Below, one piece after another: positions 35,297 through 44,600 of a DNA stretch of 64,000 nucleotides. The notes beneath the pieces were generated by a model that was not told the origin of the DNA, made no database searches, and saw only the letters and a list, made by a program, of their open reading frames with translations. The position numbers and the translations under genes are program-made. Source of the DNA: Oxalobacteraceae bacterium UBA6018 (GTDB lineage: Bacteria; Pseudomonadota; Gammaproteobacteria; Burkholderiales; Burkholderiaceae_D); assembly GCA_002428015.1 (NCBI GenBank), contig DIZW01000129.1:1-64000 (forward strand), given 5' to 3'. How positions within the stretch are numbered: position 1 is the first letter of the stretch; each line of letters opens with the position of its first letter.

Positions 35297-36550
35297 ATGA
35301 ACGCTAAGCTTGATACGGGTGTCACCACGCGGCCTGTAACCCGGGAAACCTTCGACGAGGTCCTGGTCCCTACCTACGCCCCCGCCGCGATGGTGCCCGT
35401 GCGCGCGTCTGGCCTGGACCTGTGGGATCAGAACGGCAAGCATTACCTGGACTTCACCTCCGGTATCGCCGTCACCAGCCTCGGCCATTGCAACCCCGTC
35501 ATCGTGGACGCGCTGACCCGTCAAGCCAACACCGTCTGGCATCTGGGCAACGGCTACACCAATGAGCCGGTGCTGCGCCTGGGCCTGGCGTTGACCGAGG
35601 CGACCTTCGCCGACCGCGCCTTCTTCTGCAATTCCGGCGCCGAAGCCAACGAGGGCGCGCTCAAGCTGGCGCGCAAGTATGCGCACGCCAAGTTCGGTCC
35701 GCACAAGTCGCGCATCGTGTCCTGCCTGTCGTCCTTCCACGGGCGCACCCTGTTCACCGTGTCGGTCGGCGGCCAGTCCAAGTACACCGAAGGCTTCGAG
35801 CCGCTGCCGCCTGATATCCACCACATCCCGTACAACGATATCGAGGCGGCGCGCGCGGCCATCGGCGACGATGTCTGCGCCGTGATCGTGGAGCCGATCC
35901 AGGGCGAGGGCGGCGTCATCCCGGGCGACCCGGGCTACCTTCAGGCGCTGCGCGAGTTCTGCGACAACACCGGCGCGCTGCTCATTTTCGACGAAGTCCA
36001 GTCGGGCGTGGGCCGCACCGGTTCCCTGTACCACTACATGGACAAGGGCGTCACGCCCGACATCCTCACCAGCGCCAAGGCGCTCGGCAACGGCTACCCG
36101 ATCGGCGCCATGATCACGACCGACGAGATCGCGCACGCGTTCGCGCCGGGTTCCCACGGCACCACCTACGGCGGCAATCCGCTGGCCGCCACAGTGGCGC
36201 TGAACGTGCTCGCGATGATCAACCAGCCGGCCTTCCTGGCGCGCGTGAAGGAAGCCTCGGCCAAGCTGTTCGCCAAGCTGACCAAGCTCAGCGCCGACTA
36301 CCCGCAGGTGTTCGGTCAGGCGCGCGGCGCCGGCCTGCTGGTGGGCCTGCCGGTGACCGGCGAGTTCAAGGGCCGCGCCAAGGACATCACCAAGGCCGCC
36401 GAGGCGCTCGGCCTGATGCTGCTCATCGCCGGCCCTGACGTGATGCGTTTCGCGCCGGCGCTGGTCGTCAGCGACGCCCAGATCGACGAAGCGGACCGCA
36501 TCCTGCGCGCCGCCGTCGAGAGCGAACTTAACACCGCGCCGTCGAAGTGA
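35297..36550 (+). CDS. astC: Succinylornithine/acetylornithine aminotransferase
   Basis: A 417-residue class III PLP aminotransferase that converts N2-succinylornithine and 2-oxoglutarate to succinylglutamate semialdehyde and glutamate; such enzymes often also accept acetylornithine. The PLP lysine is Lys261 in TSAKALGNGYPIG; CNSGAEANEGALKLAR and FDEVQSGVGRTG are the other family motifs. Because aruF, aruG, astD, astB and astE follow, the catabolic role (AruC/AstC) is favoured over biosynthetic ArgD. Confidence 0.93.
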   Translation: MNAKLDTGVTTRPVTRETFDEVLVPTYAPAAMVPVRASGLDLWDQNGKHYLDFTSGIAVTSLGHCNPVIVDALTRQANTVWHLGNGYTNEPVLRLGLALTEATFADRAFFCNSGAEANEGALKLARKYAHAKFGPHKSRIVSCLSSFHGRTLFTVSVGGQSKYTEGFEPLPPDIHHIPYNDIEAARAAIGDDVCAVIVEPIQGEGGVIPGDPGYLQALREFCDNTGALLIFDEVQSGVGRTGSLYHYMDKGVTPDILTSAKALGNGYPIGAMITTDEIAHAFAPGSHGTTYGGNPLAATVALNVLAMINQPAFLARVKEASAKLFAKLTKLSADYPQVFGQARGAGLLVGLPVTGEFKGRAKDITKAAEALGLMLLIAGPDVMRFAPALVVSDAQIDEADRILRAAVESELNTAPSK

Positions 36551-36634
36551 CAACGCGCGGCGCGCCGGCTCCCGGGCCGGCACGCCGCACGCAGCAGGTC
36601 CGTAATGCCCCGTAACGCTGATCAGGGAGCTGAC

Positions 36635-37666
36635 ATGTTTGTTGTTCGCCCGGCCGCGCTGGCCGACATCGACGCCCTCGAAGCGATGGCGCAGGTGTCC
36701 ATGCCCGGCGTGCATACCTTGCCGCGCACGCGGGAAAAAATCGCCGCGTCGGTGGAGCGCTCGGTCGCCTCCTTCGGCGCCCACGTCGATATCCCCAGCG
36801 AGGAATCCTACCTGTTCGTGCTCGAGCAGCGCGCCACCGGCGCCATCGTGGGCACCGCCGCGATCCACGCGTCGGCCGGCTCCAACGGCACCTATTTCTC
36901 GTTCCGTAACGACGTGATCCAGCAGGTCTCGCGCGACCTGAACATCAGCCACAGCGTGCACGCGCTGACCCTGTGCTCCGAGCTGACCGCCTACTCCCAG
37001 CTGTCCGGCTTCTACGTCGCCAACCGCGCCGGCGCCGGGCTGGAGGCGGCGCTGCTCTCTCGCGCGCGCCTGCTGTTCGCGGTGCTGGCCCCGCACCGCT
37101 TCGGCGACCGCTTCTTCGTGCCGCTGGCCGGCGTGACGGACAAGCACGGTCACTCGCCGTTCTGGGAGGCGCTGGGCCGCAAATTCTTCAAGATGGACTT
37201 CCTCGACGCCGAGCGCATCATCGGCGGGGCGCGCAACCGCACCCTGATCGTCGAGCTGATGCCCCACTATCCGGTGTACGTGCCGCTGCTGCCGGGCGAC
37301 GCCCAGGCCGTCATGGGCCAGATCCACGCCGGCGGCGAGCTTGCCTTCAACTTGCTCACCGAGGAAGGCTTCGAGGCCGACGACTACATCGACATCTTCG
37401 ACGGCGGCCCGATCCTGCAGGCGCACAAGAACACGCTGCGCTCGTTCAGCGGCTCGATGGTGCGCGACGTCGTCAGCGCCGAACCGGGCAAGCCGGCCGA
37501 CCTGATGGTGAGCTACGCGGTCGCCGCCAGCAACGAGCAGAGCTTCCGCGCCGTCACCGTGGCATGCCCGGCGGCCGAGGCGCTCGACACCATCGCGCTC
37601 ACGCAGGAAGCGCAGGACGCGCTGATGGTGGCGCCGGGCGACAGCGTCATTTGCGTCCGCATCTAA
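36635..37666 (+). CDS. aruF: Arginine N-succinyltransferase, alpha subunit
   Basis: A 343-residue subunit that with AruG transfers succinyl groups from succinyl-CoA to arginine, the first step of the pathway. It shares the family layout with the next gene: the start FVVRPAALADIDALEAMA, LCSELTAYSQLSGFYVANR, the FFKMDFLDAE segment and the YIDIFDGGP motif. The ATG at 36635 has AGGGAG 6 nt upstream and gives the usual N-terminus; an ATG ten codons earlier is less likely. Two paralogous subunits in tandem resemble Pseudomonas aruFG rather than single-gene enterobacterial astA. Confidence 0.93.
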   Translation: MFVVRPAALADIDALEAMAQVSMPGVHTLPRTREKIAASVERSVASFGAHVDIPSEESYLFVLEQRATGAIVGTAAIHASAGSNGTYFSFRNDVIQQVSRDLNISHSVHALTLCSELTAYSQLSGFYVANRAGAGLEAALLSRARLLFAVLAPHRFGDRFFVPLAGVTDKHGHSPFWEALGRKFFKMDFLDAERIIGGARNRTLIVELMPHYPVYVPLLPGDAQAVMGQIHAGGELAFNLLTEEGFEADDYIDIFDGGPILQAHKNTLRSFSGSMVRDVVSAEPGKPADLMVSYAVAASNEQSFRAVTVACPAAEALDTIALTQEAQDALMVAPGDSVICVRI

Positions 37667-37688
37667 CGAGACAGAAAAAGGCAGCAAT

Positions 37689-38723
37689 ATGCTAGTTGTA
37701 CGCGCAATCAAAGCTTCCGATCTCGACGCGCTGATCGAGCTGGCGCACCACGTCGGCAGCGGCATGACCACCCTGAAGCCGGACCGCAAGATGCTGGGCG
37801 ACCGGGTGGCGGTGGCGGTGGCCTCGTTCGCGGAGGCGATCCCGCCCGAGCAGCGCGACTACATGTTCGTGATGGAGGACACGGCCTGCGGGCGCCTGGC
37901 CGGTGTGTGCGCGATCAAGGGCGCGGTGGGGCTGGACGAGCCGTTCTACAACTACCGCATCGGCACCCTGGTCCATTCTAGCCATGAGCTCAACATCTTC
38001 ACGCGCATGGAGACGCTGTACCTGTCCAACGACCTGACCGGCGCCACCGAACTGTGCTCGCTGTTCCTGCACGCCGACTACCGCAGCGGGAACAACGGCA
38101 AGTGGCTGTCGAAAAGCCGCTTCCTGTTCATCGCCCAGTTTCCCCACCTGTTCACCGAGAAGCTCATCGCCGAGATGCGCGGCTACCAGCTCGACGACGG
38201 CAGCTCGCCATTCTACGAGGGCCTGGGACGGCACTTCTTCAAGATGGATTTCAACCATGTCGACCACCTCACCGCGCTCGGCAAGAAGTCCTTCATCGCC
38301 GAATTGATGCCGCGCCAGCCCATGTACGTGGCCTATCTGCCGGAAGACGCCCAGGAGGTGATCGGCAAGGTGCACGTGTCGACCGAGCCGGCGCGCCGCC
38401 TGCTCGAGCAGGAGGGCATGCACTTCGAGGGCTATATCGACATCTTCGACGCCGGCCCGGTGCTGCAGGCGCGCGTGTCCGAACTGCGCGCCATCCGCGA
38501 CAGCGCCCTGGTGAACGTGCAGCAGGGCGCGGCCGGCGACGCCGCCGAACCGCTGCTGGTATCGAACACGGCGCTCGACGATTTCCGCATGATTGTGGCG
38601 CACGCCGCGCCGGCCGGCGGCAACCTTGACCTGACGGCCACCCAGATGGATCTGCTGCGCTGCCGCCCCGGTGACCAGCTGCGCATTCTCCCCTTAAGCG
38701 TAAGGAAAAATCCCCATGTCTGA
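37689..38723 (+). CDS. aruG: Arginine N-succinyltransferase, beta/catalytic subunit
   Basis: A 344-residue AstA-family protein, 22 nt after aruF and clearly homologous to it (FVMEDTACGRLAGVCAI, LCSLFLHADYRSG, FFKMDFNHVD, YIDIFDAGPVLQAR). It is the closer match to enterobacterial AstA. It acts in the cytoplasm with AruF. Its 3' end overlaps astD by 8 bp, indicating translational coupling. Confidence 0.93.
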   Translation: MLVVRAIKASDLDALIELAHHVGSGMTTLKPDRKMLGDRVAVAVASFAEAIPPEQRDYMFVMEDTACGRLAGVCAIKGAVGLDEPFYNYRIGTLVHSSHELNIFTRMETLYLSNDLTGATELCSLFLHADYRSGNNGKWLSKSRFLFIAQFPHLFTEKLIAEMRGYQLDDGSSPFYEGLGRHFFKMDFNHVDHLTALGKKSFIAELMPRQPMYVAYLPEDAQEVIGKVHVSTEPARRLLEQEGMHFEGYIDIFDAGPVLQARVSELRAIRDSALVNVQQGAAGDAAEPLLVSNTALDDFRMIVAHAAPAGGNLDLTATQMDLLRCRPGDQLRILPLSVRKNPHV

Positions 38724-40185
38724 GCCTAGCAATTACATCGGCGGGCGCTGGCTGCCCGGCAGCGGTCCTGAGTTTTCCACCTTCGATCCGGCCAGCGGGC
38801 GCAAAACCTGGAGCGCGTGCGCATCGAACGAGGACGACGTCGCCGAGGCTGTCGCCGCCGCGCGCGCCGCCTTCGCGGATTGGGCCCTGCGCCCGCTGGA
38901 GGAGCGCGTCGCGCTGTGCGTGCGCTTTCGCGACCTGGTCAAGGAGAACGCCGAGGACCTGGCGCGCACCATCGCCGAGGAAGTCGGCAAACCCTTGTGG
39001 GAGGCGCGCACCGAAGCGACCACGATGGCCAACAAGATTGACATCTCGGTCCAGGCCTACGGCGCGCGCACTGGCGAGGTGGCGGCCAAGGTTGCCGACG
39101 GCAGCGCGGTGCTGCGCCACCGCCCGCACGGCGTGTTCGGCGTGTTCGGGCCGTATAACTTCCCCGGTCACCTCCCCAACGGGCATATCGTGCCGGCCCT
39201 GATCGCCGGGAACACCATCGTGTTCAAGCCCAGCGAATACGCGCCGCGCACGGCGATGAAGACCGTTCAACTGTGGGAGCGGGCCGGGCTGCCCGCCGGC
39301 GTGATCAACCTGGTCAACGGCGGGCGCGATACCGGCGTGGCGCTCAGCCGCGCCGCGGGCCTGGACGGCGTGCTGTTCACCGGCAGCGCCCAGACCGGGG
39401 TGGCGCTGCACAAGCAGTTCGCCGGCCAGCCGGGCAAGATGCTGGCGCTGGAAATGGGCGGGAACAATCCGCTGGTGGTGTGGGACGTGAACGACATCGA
39501 CGCCGCCGTGCACCACGCCGTGATGTCGGCGTTTATCTCGGCCGGCCAGCGCTGCACCTGCGCGCGCCGCCTGGTGGTGCAAGACAACGCGGCCGGCGCG
39601 GCCTTCCTGCGGCGCCTGGTCGAGGTGGCGGCGCGCCTGACGGTGGGTCCGTCCGACGCCGAGCCCCAGCCCTTCATGGGACCGGTGGTGTCGAGCGCGG
39701 TCGCCGCGCGCCTGGTGCAGGCCCAGGCCGACCTGGCGGCGCGCGGCGGCAAGGTGCTGCTGCAGATGCGCCAGAGCGACCCTGGCGCGGGCTTCGTCAG
39801 CGCCGGCATCGTCGACGTGACCGAGGCGACCGGCGTTCCGGACGAGGAGTGGTTCGGGCCGCTGTTGCAGGTCATCCGCGTCAAGGATTTCGACACCGCG
39901 ATCAAGGTCGCCAACGACACCGAATTCGGCCTCGCGGCGGCGCTGCTGTCGAACGACGAGTCCCTGTGGCAGCGCTTCAGGGTGCGCGTGCGCGCCGGCG
40001 TCGTCAACTGGAACCGCCCCACCACGGGCGCGGCCAGCAGCGCGCCTTTCGGCGGCGTCGGCAAGTCGGGCAACCAGCGCCCGAGCGCCTACTACGCGGC
40101 CGATTACTGCGCCTATCCGGTCGCCTCGATCGAGACGGCCGAACTTGAACTGCCGGCCAAGCTCGCGCCCGGCCTCACGCTCTAG
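38716..40185 (+). CDS. astD: Succinylglutamate-semialdehyde dehydrogenase
   Basis: A 489-residue NAD-dependent aldehyde dehydrogenase that oxidises N-succinylglutamate semialdehyde to N-succinylglutamate. The catalytic cysteine is in SAGQRCTCARR and the general-base glutamate in LALEMGGNNPLVV. The motif GVFGPYNFPGHLPNGHIVPA is characteristic of AstD. It begins inside the end of aruG and precedes astB by 16 nt. Confidence 0.95.
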   Translation: MSEPSNYIGGRWLPGSGPEFSTFDPASGRKTWSACASNEDDVAEAVAAARAAFADWALRPLEERVALCVRFRDLVKENAEDLARTIAEEVGKPLWEARTEATTMANKIDISVQAYGARTGEVAAKVADGSAVLRHRPHGVFGVFGPYNFPGHLPNGHIVPALIAGNTIVFKPSEYAPRTAMKTVQLWERAGLPAGVINLVNGGRDTGVALSRAAGLDGVLFTGSAQTGVALHKQFAGQPGKMLALEMGGNNPLVVWDVNDIDAAVHHAVMSAFISAGQRCTCARRLVVQDNAAGAAFLRRLVEVAARLTVGPSDAEPQPFMGPVVSSAVAARLVQAQADLAARGGKVLLQMRQSDPGAGFVSAGIVDVTEATGVPDEEWFGPLLQVIRVKDFDTAIKVANDTEFGLAAALLSNDESLWQRFRVRVRAGVVNWNRPTTGAASSAPFGGVGKSGNQRPSAYYAADYCAYPVASIETAELELPAKLAPGLTL

Positions 40186-40201
40186 AAACCGGGACGACAC
40201 A

Positions 40202-41545
40202 ATGCAGAGCGCACGCGAATTCAACTTCGACGGCCTGGTCGGCCCCAGCCACAACTACGCCGGCCTCTCGTTCGGCAACGTCGCCTCGTTCAACAACGTC
40301 AAGAGCGTGTCCAACCCGCGCCAGGCCGCCTTGCAGGGCCTGGCCAAGATGCAGGCCCTAGCTGCGCGCGGTTTCGCGCAGGCGGTGCTGCCGCCGCACG
40401 CGCGGCCTAATTTCCAGCTGCTGCGCGGGGTCGGCTTCGGCGGCACCGACGCCGACGTGCTGGCGCGCGCCTACCGCGACGCGCCGGTGATCCTGGCCTG
40501 CGCCTATTCGGCCGCGCCCATGTGGACCGCCAACGCCGCCACCGTCAGTCCCTCGGCCGACACGCTCGACGCGCGCGTGCACTTCACCCCGGCCAACCTG
40601 AACAACAAGTTGCACCGCGCGCGCGAGCACGTGCAGGCCACGCGCATCCTGCGCGCGATCTTCCACGACCAGCGCTGCTTCGCCGTGCACGAGGCGCTGC
40701 CGTCCACCCCGGCGCTGGGCGACGAGGGCGCGGCCAACCACACGCGCCTGGCCGCCTCGCATGGCGCCGCCGGCGTGGAGCTGTTCGTGTACGGACGGGT
40801 AGAATTCGATCCCTCCGCACCGGCGCCCAGGAAGTACCCGGCGCGCCAGACCCTGGAGGCGTCGCAGGCGGTGGCGCGCCTGCACGGGCTGGCCGGCGCG
40901 CGCACCGTGTTCGCCGCGCAGAATCCGCAGGTGATCGACCAGGGCGTGTTCCACAACGACGTGATCGCTGTCGGTAACGGCAACCTGCTGTTCTATCACG
41001 AGCAAGCCTTCAGCGACGAGGCGGCCGTGCTCGACCAGCTGCGCACGGCGCTGGCCGAGGTGGGCAGCGCGCTGCTGCCGGTGCGGGTCGACACCCAGAT
41101 GGTGCCGGTGGCCGACGCGGTGGGCAGCTACCTGTTCAACAGCCAGCTCCTGACCAAGGCGGACGGCGCGATGGCGCTGGTGGTGCCGCACGAATGCCAC
41201 GAGAACCAGGCGGTGGCGCGCTATCTGGAGGAGCTGGTCGGCAGCGGCGGCCCGATCGACGAGCTGATCGAGTTCGACCTGCGCCAGAGCATGCGCAACG
41301 GCGGCGGGCCCGCCTGCCTGCGCCTGCGCGTGGCGCTCACCGCGACGGAGTCGGCGGCCATGCACCAGGGCGTGATCATGACCGACGCGCTGTACGCGCA
41401 ACTGGTGGCGTGGGTTCAAAAATACTACCGCGACCGTCTGGAACCGAAGGACCTGGCCGACCCGCATCTGGCGCTCGAATGCCAGGCCGCGCTGGAGGCG
41501 CTGACCCATATTCTCGGCCTGCCAGGCTTATATGACTTAAGCTGA
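40202..41545 (+). CDS. astB: N-succinylarginine dihydrolase
   Basis: A 447-residue enzyme of the guanidino-modifying superfamily that hydrolyses N-succinylarginine to succinylornithine, two ammonia and CO2. The beginning EFNFDGLVGPSHNYAGLSFG is diagnostic. The catalytic cysteine lies near the C-terminus in GGGPACLRLRV, and the histidine region is VFHNDVIAVGNGN. The frame is open 19 codons upstream into astD, but the ATG at 40202 gives the normal N-terminus. The glutamate dehydrogenase gene follows after 117 bp. Confidence 0.95.
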   Translation: MQSAREFNFDGLVGPSHNYAGLSFGNVASFNNVKSVSNPRQAALQGLAKMQALAARGFAQAVLPPHARPNFQLLRGVGFGGTDADVLARAYRDAPVILACAYSAAPMWTANAATVSPSADTLDARVHFTPANLNNKLHRAREHVQATRILRAIFHDQRCFAVHEALPSTPALGDEGAANHTRLAASHGAAGVELFVYGRVEFDPSAPAPRKYPARQTLEASQAVARLHGLAGARTVFAAQNPQVIDQGVFHNDVIAVGNGNLLFYHEQAFSDEAAVLDQLRTALAEVGSALLPVRVDTQMVPVADAVGSYLFNSQLLTKADGAMALVVPHECHENQAVARYLEELVGSGGPIDELIEFDLRQSMRNGGGPACLRLRVALTATESAAMHQGVIMTDALYAQLVAWVQKYYRDRLEPKDLADPHLALECQAALEALTHILGLPGLYDLS

Positions 41546-41662
41546 TCACGCGCCGCGGCCTTATTTTTTGGCGGGCCACCCCCCGCCTTCCTGTAAATCG
41601 CGGGCCCGCCGCCACAAGCGGAGGCGCTCCCGATGTCACACCAATAGCATTGGAGAAGCAAG

Positions 41663-44600
41663 ATGAAACAGATGCCACAAGAACTGCGCCAACAGACCCT
41701 CGATCTGGTCAGGGCAGCAGCGCCGGCAGGGGGAGCAAGCCAGGCCGAGGCCCTGATCGGCGCCTGGCTGGCCTCGCTCGACGACGAAGACCTGGCCGGC
41801 ACCTCGCCCGACAGCCTGGCGCCGCTGCTGCGCGAGGGCTTCGCGCAGGCCGCTCGGCGCACCGGCGACGGCTGCCAGATTGCCCGCCTGCGCTATGCCG
41901 ACGGGCGCGGCGGCGTCGCCAGCGCCTTGCTGATCCTGAACGACGACATGCCCTACCTGGTCGATTCCATCGTCATGGCGCTGCGCCGCGAGCGCGCGGC
42001 CGTGAGCGGCGTCATGAACGCGGTGCTGGCCGTGCGCCGCGACGGCGCCGGCGACGCGCTCGCGGTGGGCGAAGCCGGCGTGCCGCTGGAATCCGTGGTC
42101 CTGTGCCTGCTGGCGGAAGACCTCCCGGCCGAGCAGCTCGACGCGCTGGTCGGCAAGCTGAGGATGGTCGCGCGCGACGCCGCCGTGGTGCGGCGCGACG
42201 CCGTCGCCATGGCCGACCGCATGACCAGCGTGGCCGCCGCCGCGGCCAGCCACGGCACCGAAGGCGCCGAAGTGGCGGCCTTCCTCGACTGGGCCAAGAA
42301 CGAAGGCTTCGAGCCGTTCGGCTACGCCTATTACATGGTCAAGCCGGGCGTGCGCGAGCTCGAACGCGACATCCCCAGCCGCATCGGCGTGCTGCAGGAT
42401 ACTGCGCATCCGGTGTACGGCACCTGCCTGGCGAACATCCCGGGCGACTTCGAAACCCTGTCGCACCGTCCGCACACGCTGTCGATCGTCAAGGCCGACG
42501 TGGCCGGCACCCTGCACCGCGACCAGCCGCTCGACTTCATCGGCGTGCGCGATACCGACGCCCATGGCGCCATCCTCGGCGAGCACTGCTTCGTCGGCCT
42601 GTTCACGCGCGCCGCCACCGCCACACCGCTGGCGCGCCTGCCGTTCGCGCGCGGGCGCGTGGCACGGGTCCTGAGCCTGGCCGGAGTGCGCCAGGAGGGC
42701 TTCCGCGCCGAGAAGTTCCTGGAGATCCTGGAATCGCTGCCGCGCACCGAGGCGCTGGAAGCCGATCCGGAATGGCTGGCGCAGGTGTGCAGCGCGGTCG
42801 TCTCGCTGTACAAGCAGCCGCGCGCCAAGGTGTTCGCGCGGCGCGACGTGTACGCGCGCCACCTCAATGTGCTGGTGTACCTGCCGCGCGAACGCTACAG
42901 CGCCGGCGTGGCGGCCGCGCTGGCGCACGCGCTCAAGGAAAGCTCGGGCGCGCTCGAAGTGCGTTCGCAAACCCTGGTGGCCGACGGCCCGCTGGCGCGC
43001 GTGTACCTGATCGCGCACGCGGCGCGCTATCCGCTCGACCTGGAAACGGACATCCAGGCGCCGCTGCTGGCGGTGCTCGACGGCTGGCACGACCGCTTCG
43101 ACGCCCTGGCCGACGGCGTGGCCGACCTGCCCACCCGCGCAGCGCTGCGCAAGCTGTGTTCCACCCTGCCGGTCAACTACGTCAGCGCGACCGCGCCGGC
43201 GGTGGCCTTCGCCGACCTGAACGCGATCCTGCACAACGGCGAACCCGGTCACGTGGCGGTCCGGGTCGACACTGGCGACGGCGATGGCGCCGCTTCGATC
43301 CGCCTGTATTCGACCGACGCCGTGCCCTCGCTGTCGCGCATCCTGCCGCCGCTGCATAACGCCGGCGTGGCCATCGAGCACGAGCAGACCTTCACCATCC
43401 GCCTGGCCGACGGCAGCTCGCGCTTCGTGACCAGCCTGGCGGTGGAGGCGGCGAGCGCGGCCAAGCTGGCGCGTCCCAAGGTGGTGGGCGTGGCGCAGGA
43501 GCTGTTCGCCGCGCTGTTCAACGACCAGGCCGAGGACGGCCGCCTCAACGGCCTGGTGATCGAAGGCGCGCTGTCCACCCGCGAGGTGCAGCTGGTGCGC
43601 GCGTACCTGAGCTACTGGCGCCAGGCCGGCAGCAAATTCTCGGTGCGCTACATGGCCGACACCCTGCGCCGCCAGCCGGCCATGGTCAAGGAGCTGGTGG
43701 ACGCCTTCGTGCGGCGCTTCGATCCGGCGCTGCCCGAGGCCGAGCGCGTGGCCGCCGCCGACGCGATCCGCGCGATCAAGGCGCGCCTGCCGGGCGTGAA
43801 CCACGCCGACAGCGAAGAAATCCTGGCCGCGCTGGCCGACCTGATGCTGGCCACGGTGCGCACCAACTACTTCCAGAACCGCCAGCAGGGCGACAAGATC
43901 ATCTTCAAGTTCGACACCAGCACGCTGGCGCTGGTGCCCGAGCCGCGGCCGTTCCGCGAAATCTACGTGTTCTCGCGCCGCTTCGAAGGCCTGCACCTGC
44001 GCGGCGGCCCGGTCGCGCGCGGCGGGCTGCGCTGGTCGGACCGCATGGAGGACTACCGCACCGAGGTGCTGGGCCTGGTGAAGGCGCAGATGGTCAAGAA
44101 CGCGGTCATCGTGCCGGTCGGTTCCAAGGGCGGCTTCGTCTGCAAGCAGATGCCCAAGGACGCCGCGCGCGAGGCGGTGGCGGCCGAAGGCGAGGCCGTG
44201 TACCGCCTGTTCGTGGCGAGCCTGCTGGAAGTGACCGACAACCGCGTGCGCGGCGCCGTCGTGGCGCCGGCCGACACGGTGCGTTACGACCAGGACGACC
44301 CTTACCTGGTGGTGGCGGCAGACAAGGGCACCGCCACCTTTTCCGACATCGCCAACGCCATCGCCGTGCAGCGCGGCTTCTGGCTGGGCGACGCGTTCGC
44401 CTCGGGCGGCTCGAACGGCTACGACCACAAGAAGATGGGCATCACCGCCAAGGGCGCGTTCGAGGCCGTCAAGCGCCACTTCTACGAGATGGACCACGAC
44501 ATCGCCAGTACGCCGATCACCATGGTCGGCGTGGGCGACATGTCGGGCGACGTGTTCGGCAACGGGGTGCTGTTGTCGCGCCACCTGAAGCTGGTGGCGG